Source of the DNA: Deltaproteobacteria bacterium
Lineage (GTDB): Bacteria > Desulfobacterota > Desulfuromonadia > Geobacterales > Geobacteraceae
Length of the DNA: 43,727 nt
Assembly: GCA_021847245.1 (NCBI GenBank)
Contig: JAJZUC010000015.1
Span: forward strand, 1 to 43,727
Direction: 5' to 3'
Shown: piece by piece, positions 43,093 to 43,727 of the stretch
How the letters are laid out: every line of letters starts with the position of its first letter
Position numbering within the stretch: position 1 is the stretch's first letter
Made by a program: the position numbers and the translations under genes
The notes under the pieces: generated by a model
What the model was told of the DNA's origin: nothing
Databases searched by the model: none
What the model saw: only the letters and a program-made list of their open reading frames with translations

Positions 43093-43600
43093 GCTTGAGA
43101 ATCGAATTGCACGGAAAATGGCACTGCTTGGCATGCTTGTGTGTTGCACGCTCTTCCTTGGGGGATGGGGAACCGACAAGGTGGCGAAGCCGGGCGAGAG
43201 CGCCCCGGAAATCAGCGTCCTCGACCTGGGCGACAAGCCGGTGAAGCTCTCCGATTTCAAGGGGAAGGTAGTGATTCTGCGTTTCTGGACAAGCGGATGC
43301 AAAATGTGCGTTGCCGGAATGCCGGTCCTGGACGATTTCTACAAGAAGAACAAGGACAGGGGGCTGGTCGTACTTGCGGTAAACAAGGGGGATACGCGGG
43401 CGCAGGTCGAGAAGTTCGTCAGGGAGCTGAAGCTTTCCTATCCGGTCCTTCTTGATTCCCTTGCGATAACTGCGCAGAAATACAGGGTGACGGCGGCGCC
43501 GGTGACCTTTTTCATCGACAAGGGAGGTATTGTGCAAAAGAGGGTATTTGGCGATACTTCACGGGATGTACTTGAAAAGACGGTGAAGGAACTGCTGTAG
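43085..43600 (+). CDS. TlpA-like thioredoxin, exported
   Basis: The 171-residue product has an N-terminal hydrophobic stretch (MALLGMLVCCTLFLGGWG) that could be a lipoprotein signal or anchor. A TlpA/AhpC-type fold follows, with FWTSGCKMCVAGMP (active-site CKMC) and APVTFFIDKGG (cis-Pro). It is the last gene of the P19-type operon, which ends in thioredoxin-like genes in Campylobacter too. It probably keeps Cys residues of the DUF2318 protein reduced, by inference. Confidence 0.9.
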   Translation: MRRLENRIARKMALLGMLVCCTLFLGGWGTDKVAKPGESAPEISVLDLGDKPVKLSDFKGKVVILRFWTSGCKMCVAGMPVLDDFYKKNKDRGLVVLAVNKGDTRAQVEKFVRELKLSYPVLLDSLAITAQKYRVTAAPVTFFIDKGGIVQKRVFGDTSRDVLEKTVKELL

Positions 43601-43639
43601 GTGAAGTGGTTGCGCTTTTTGAGACAGGGTGTTAAGCAA

Positions 43640-43727
43640 TGAACCGACCTATTTCGAGAGGAGAGGTTCAATGCGGCAACATCGTACACGTCACAGCGCA
43701 GAATTTAAGGCCAAGGTAGCCTTGGCA
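43640..43727 (+). mobile_element. Left end of an IS3-family insertion sequence (partial)
   Basis: TGAACCGACCTATTTCGAGA at 43640 looks like the terminal inverted repeat of the IS3 group (commonly starting TGAACC). A transposase start lies 31 bases on. The rest is outside the window. Confidence 0.65.
43671..43727 (+). CDS. IS3-family transposase OrfA, N-terminus only
   Basis: The first 19 residues are MRQHRTRHSAEFKAKVALA. They match the start of the HTH in IS3/IS911 OrfA proteins (R..HSAEFKAKVALEA). AGAGGAGAGG precedes the ATG. The gene leaves the window. Confidence 0.85.
   Translation, partial: MRQHRTRHSAEFKAKVALA

Overview
The window is a GC-rich stretch, almost all on the + strand, that reads as a metal-handling island of a Geobacter-like bacterium (Desulfuromonadota). 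That placement is an inference from gene style: a small c-type cytochrome, a Czc-type RND pump with a P-II-like protein, system II cytochrome c maturation, G/C-rich REP-like hairpins and a P19/FTR1 iron operon. No rRNA, tRNA or CRISPR array was seen.

Layout. 1-1.5 kb (- strand): a TetR regulator (partial) and a DMT exporter with a very His-rich tail. 1.7-2.9 kb: an exported mono-haem cytochrome and a YHS-domain protein. 3.0-10.1 kb: a Czc-type operon (small Cys-rich exported protein, CzcC, CzcB, CzcA, P-II-like protein, lipoprotein). 10.2-13.2 kb: a TnpB remnant and a P1B-4-like ATPase (SPC motif) between two copies of a 48-49 bp repeat. 13.3-18.1 kb: a second small Cys-rich protein, ResB, CcsA and a P1B ATPase with CSC. 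18.1-21.8 kb: a third small Cys-rich protein, an OB-fold-like protein, a FtsX-type permease, its ATPase and an ArsP/SO_0444-like permease. 21.8-26.5 kb: a mer-like operon with a textbook MerR and operator but no mercuric reductase, built around a P1B ATPase (YPC) with HMA domains at both ends. 26.5-28.4 kb: a graveyard holding an ArsR fragment, a frameshifted SHOCT protein, a methyltransferase, a Met-rich exported protein broken by a MITE-like insertion, and a lipoprotein 3' fragment.

28.4-43.6 kb is an iron island. First comes a Fur-box promoter and five genes that look like a ferrosome (iron-storage organelle) cluster: two GRxR-type HMA2-like proteins, two glycine-zipper membrane proteins and a P1B ATPase with YSC and a GRxR N-terminus. 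Next is fur, with its own Fur box and a 25-codon leader ORF ending just before it, then a Fur-box/terminator unit that may be a small RNA. Last is a Fur-box operon of DUF2325 protein, outer-membrane porin, FTR1 permease, P19, DUF2318 membrane protein, two FtsX-type permeases, ATPase and thioredoxin. Together these could bring iron in through the outer and inner membranes, store it and control it with Fur. The window ends in the left end of an IS3-family element.

The most interesting points are the ferrosome-like cluster beside a complete P19/FTR1 importer, the possible uof-like leader and Fur-regulated RNA, the family of small exported Cys-rich proteins that head three separate metal operons, and four P1B ATPases with four different membrane metal motifs.
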